From contig NZ_PVNG01000005.1 of the NCBI RefSeq assembly GCF_003001935.1, forward strand, positions 62,001 through 126,000: DNA of 64,000 bases, written 5' to 3'. How positions within the stretch are numbered: the stretch's first letter is position 1; every line of letters starts with the position of its first letter. The notes under the pieces are model-generated. The model made no database searches. It was not told the origin of the DNA and saw only the letters and a program-made list of their open reading frames with translations. The position numbers and the translations under genes are program-made. Below are positions 62,477-64,000 of the stretch, one piece after another. Source of the stretch: Nonomuraea fuscirosea (GTDB lineage: Bacteria > Actinomycetota > Actinomycetes > Streptosporangiales > Streptosporangiaceae).

Positions 62477-63358
62477 ATGTTGACCATGATCGATGCGGGC
62501 GCGCCCTACGGCATCGCCACAGGAGCCGACGGAGCCCTCTGGTTCACCCTCGCCCACCAAGGCCGCGTCGGCAGGCTGGTGCCGGGCGAGAAACCGGTGA
62601 TCCACCAGCTCGACTCCGCGGACGGGCAGCCGACCCTCATCGTGCGTGGTCCGGATGGGGAGATGTGGTTCTCCGAGTACAAGGGCGGCCGGATCAGCCG
62701 CATCACCGCTGAAGGCCGGCTCACGACCTACGAGGCGAACACCCCGTACGGGCTCGCCGCCGGCCCCGACGGGGCCCTGTGGTTCACCGAACTGGAGGCC
62801 GGCCGGATCGGGCGCATCGGCGCCGACGGGGTGACGACCACGTTCGACGTGCCGGTCGAAGGCGGGATGCCGTCATTCATCGTGGCGGGGCCGGACGACG
62901 CGCTCTGGTTCACCCTCAACCAGGGCAACGCCATCGGACGCATCTCCCTGTCGGGCGAGATCACCCTCCACCCGCTGCCCACGGAGGGCGCCGCCCCGGT
63001 GGGGATGACGCTGGGGCCGGACGGCGCCCTCTGGTTCGTCGAGATCGGCGCGGGCCAGATCGGCCGGATAGACGTCTCGGGCGCGATCACCGAATATCCC
63101 CTGCCCGACCGGGCCGCCCGTCCCCACGCGATCATCGCCGGCCCTGACGGCGCCCTCTGGTTCACCGAGTGGGCCGTCGGCCGCGTCGGCCGCATCACCA
63201 CCGACGGCGTCATCGACGAGCACCCCCTGCCCGTCCCGCCGGCCAAGGAGGACACCGAACCTGCCAAGGCCGAGCCCCACGGGCTGACGATCGGCCCGGA
63301 CGGAGCACTCTGGGTAGCCCTGGAAGCAGGAGCCCTGGCCCGCGTCCCTGTCTCCTAG
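62477..63358 (+). CDS. vgb: Virginiamycin B lyase (streptogramin lyase)
   Basis: A 293-residue seven-bladed beta-propeller that linearises type B streptogramins by elimination at the ester bond. Repeated GPDGALWF blades are evident. The catalytic residues of staphylococcal Vgb (His228, Glu268, His270, Glu284) correspond here to His217 (ARPHAI), Glu266 and His268 (AEPHG) and Glu283 (ALEAG), all present. ATG 62477 with GGGGAG 6 nt upstream gives the usual length; an in-frame ATG at 62369 overlapping the ABC-F stop would add 36 non-family residues. Co-transcribed with the ABC-F gene. Confidence 0.93.
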   Translation: MLTMIDAGAPYGIATGADGALWFTLAHQGRVGRLVPGEKPVIHQLDSADGQPTLIVRGPDGEMWFSEYKGGRISRITAEGRLTTYEANTPYGLAAGPDGALWFTELEAGRIGRIGADGVTTTFDVPVEGGMPSFIVAGPDDALWFTLNQGNAIGRISLSGEITLHPLPTEGAAPVGMTLGPDGALWFVEIGAGQIGRIDVSGAITEYPLPDRAARPHAIIAGPDGALWFTEWAVGRVGRITTDGVIDEHPLPVPPAKEDTEPAKAEPHGLTIGPDGALWVALEAGALARVPVS

Positions 63359-63677
63359 CCGGACCATTCACCACCCGCGTCTGAGGGGCGCTGGGCCGTG
63401 TCCCCGACCGCCCAGCCCGCCCGCTTGCCCATCCGACCGCTTGCCCCTCGGCGCCTGAGCGAGCGCTGGCCTGCGTCCCTATCCCTCAGCTCGATCAAGC
63501 CTTGGGAGCCGCTGAGCTGCAGCCGCCGAAGCGGAGACCGGTGGGCCATGATTGGCGGGGCCGGGGCCGGGGACGTGGGCGTGCCTGCCGATGGGAGGGG
63601 ACGGCTGCGTCATCGCGTCGGCGCGAAAGCATGACCCGGGGTGGCATGGCCGGAGGGAGGCGGAGTTGACTAGGGGC
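63359..63677. other. 319-bp intergenic region, nothing recognised
   Basis: Between vgb and the quinone oxidoreductase. GC-rich with short direct repeats (CGCTTGCCC at 63421 and 63441) and no clear hairpin or gene. The purine-rich stretch at 63640-63675 precedes the next start. Confidence 0.5.
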
Positions 63678-64000
63678 ATGCATGCCATCGTCATCTCCGC
63701 CCAGGGCGGTCCAGAGGTTCTCGAATACGTCGAGCGTCCCGACCCGGCACCCGGTGAGGGGGAGGTCGTGATCGACGTCGCCGCCAGCGGCGTCAACTTC
63801 ATCGACATCTACCACCGCTCCGGCACGTACCCGCTCGATCTGCCCCTCATCATCGGCAGCGAGGGCTCGGGAACGGTGTCAGCCGTGGGGCCGGGTGTGC
63901 GGGACGTCGCCGTGGGGGACAGGGTCGCGTGGGCGAACGTGCTCGGCAGCTACGCCGAGAAGGCCGTGGTGCCGGCCGATCGGGTGGTGCCGGTGCCCGA
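63678..64000 (+). CDS. Quinone oxidoreductase, 3'-truncated by window edge
   Basis: The first 107 residues of a zinc-independent medium-chain reductase of the QOR type: MHAIVISAQGGPEVLEYVE, then the GroES-like domain with GVNFIDIYHRSGTYP and GSEGSGTVSAVGPGV. It would reduce quinones with NADPH. ATG 63678 is in frame with the family N-terminus; the frame is open to the window end. Confidence 0.9.
   Translation, partial: MHAIVISAQGGPEVLEYVERPDPAPGEGEVVIDVAASGVNFIDIYHRSGTYPLDLPLIIGSEGSGTVSAVGPGVRDVAVGDRVAWANVLGSYAEKAVVPADRVVPVP

Overview
The window is very GC-rich with strong third-position G/C bias, frequent GTG/TTG starts and dense overlapping genes. The gene families (F420-type LLM oxidoreductase, dynamin-like GTPase pair, EttA, LutABC, DnaE2, Vms1/Rv2629-like factor, SCO4226-like protein) point to a filamentous actinomycete. 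My impression is Streptosporangiaceae, Nonomuraea-like, but that is inference and not demonstrated. I see no rRNA or tRNA genes, no CRISPR array, no prophage and no intact insertion sequence.

Layout. 1-1125 is the 3' part of a GH13 alpha-glucosidase. 1150-14333 is an accessory block for acyl-CoA metabolism: three MFS transporters, a 4HBT thioesterase, an SDR, a MaoC hydratase, an acyl-CoA dehydrogenase, an ADP-forming acyl-CoA ligase, a thiolase-fold protein with a DUF35 partner, a VOC protein and a TetR regulator. It is tied together by at least seven copies of a palindrome of the form CTAGAAT-N3-ATTCTAG in four promoter regions. I read it as one TetR-controlled beta-oxidation/retro-aldol pathway for an unknown, perhaps beta-branched, acid. 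14440-15310 holds an NDT-like protein and a decayed IS982-type transposase. 15613-17277 is ettA. 17278-23532 is gene-poor and repeat-rich, with an arginase-fold protein, a membrane diguanylate cyclase and an SSB paralogue.

23533-34251 is a minus-strand run: cobL, a CbiX-like chelatase, cobT, an agmatinase, a cysG/cobA-type siroheme/B12 enzyme, then two dynamin-like GTPases translationally coupled to it. 34332-47252 carries a double GNAT, a DUF2795 protein plus an Rv2629-like ribosome-associated factor, lutABC with a divergent FadR-type regulator and two operators, a secreted sulfatase, an LLM oxidoreductase, a FtsX-type ABC exporter with a duplicated start, an orphan response regulator and a DUF4328 membrane protein. 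47292-51202 is DUF6504-dnaE2 behind a near-consensus SOS box, without imuA'/imuB. 51283-56651 is a GntR/UTRA regulator divergent from a complete ABC importer plus HAD phosphatase. 56710-59839 has a receptor-type Ser/Thr kinase and a divergent HxlR/medium-chain reductase pair. 59905-63358 is a likely streptogramin resistance locus: TetR, ABC-F and a virginiamycin B lyase with all catalytic residues. The window ends in a truncated quinone oxidoreductase.

A recurring structural feature is tandem duplication of gene 3' ends across the stop codon (near 5997, 10025, 19746, 58377 and 59801), plus one duplicated 5' end (44891).
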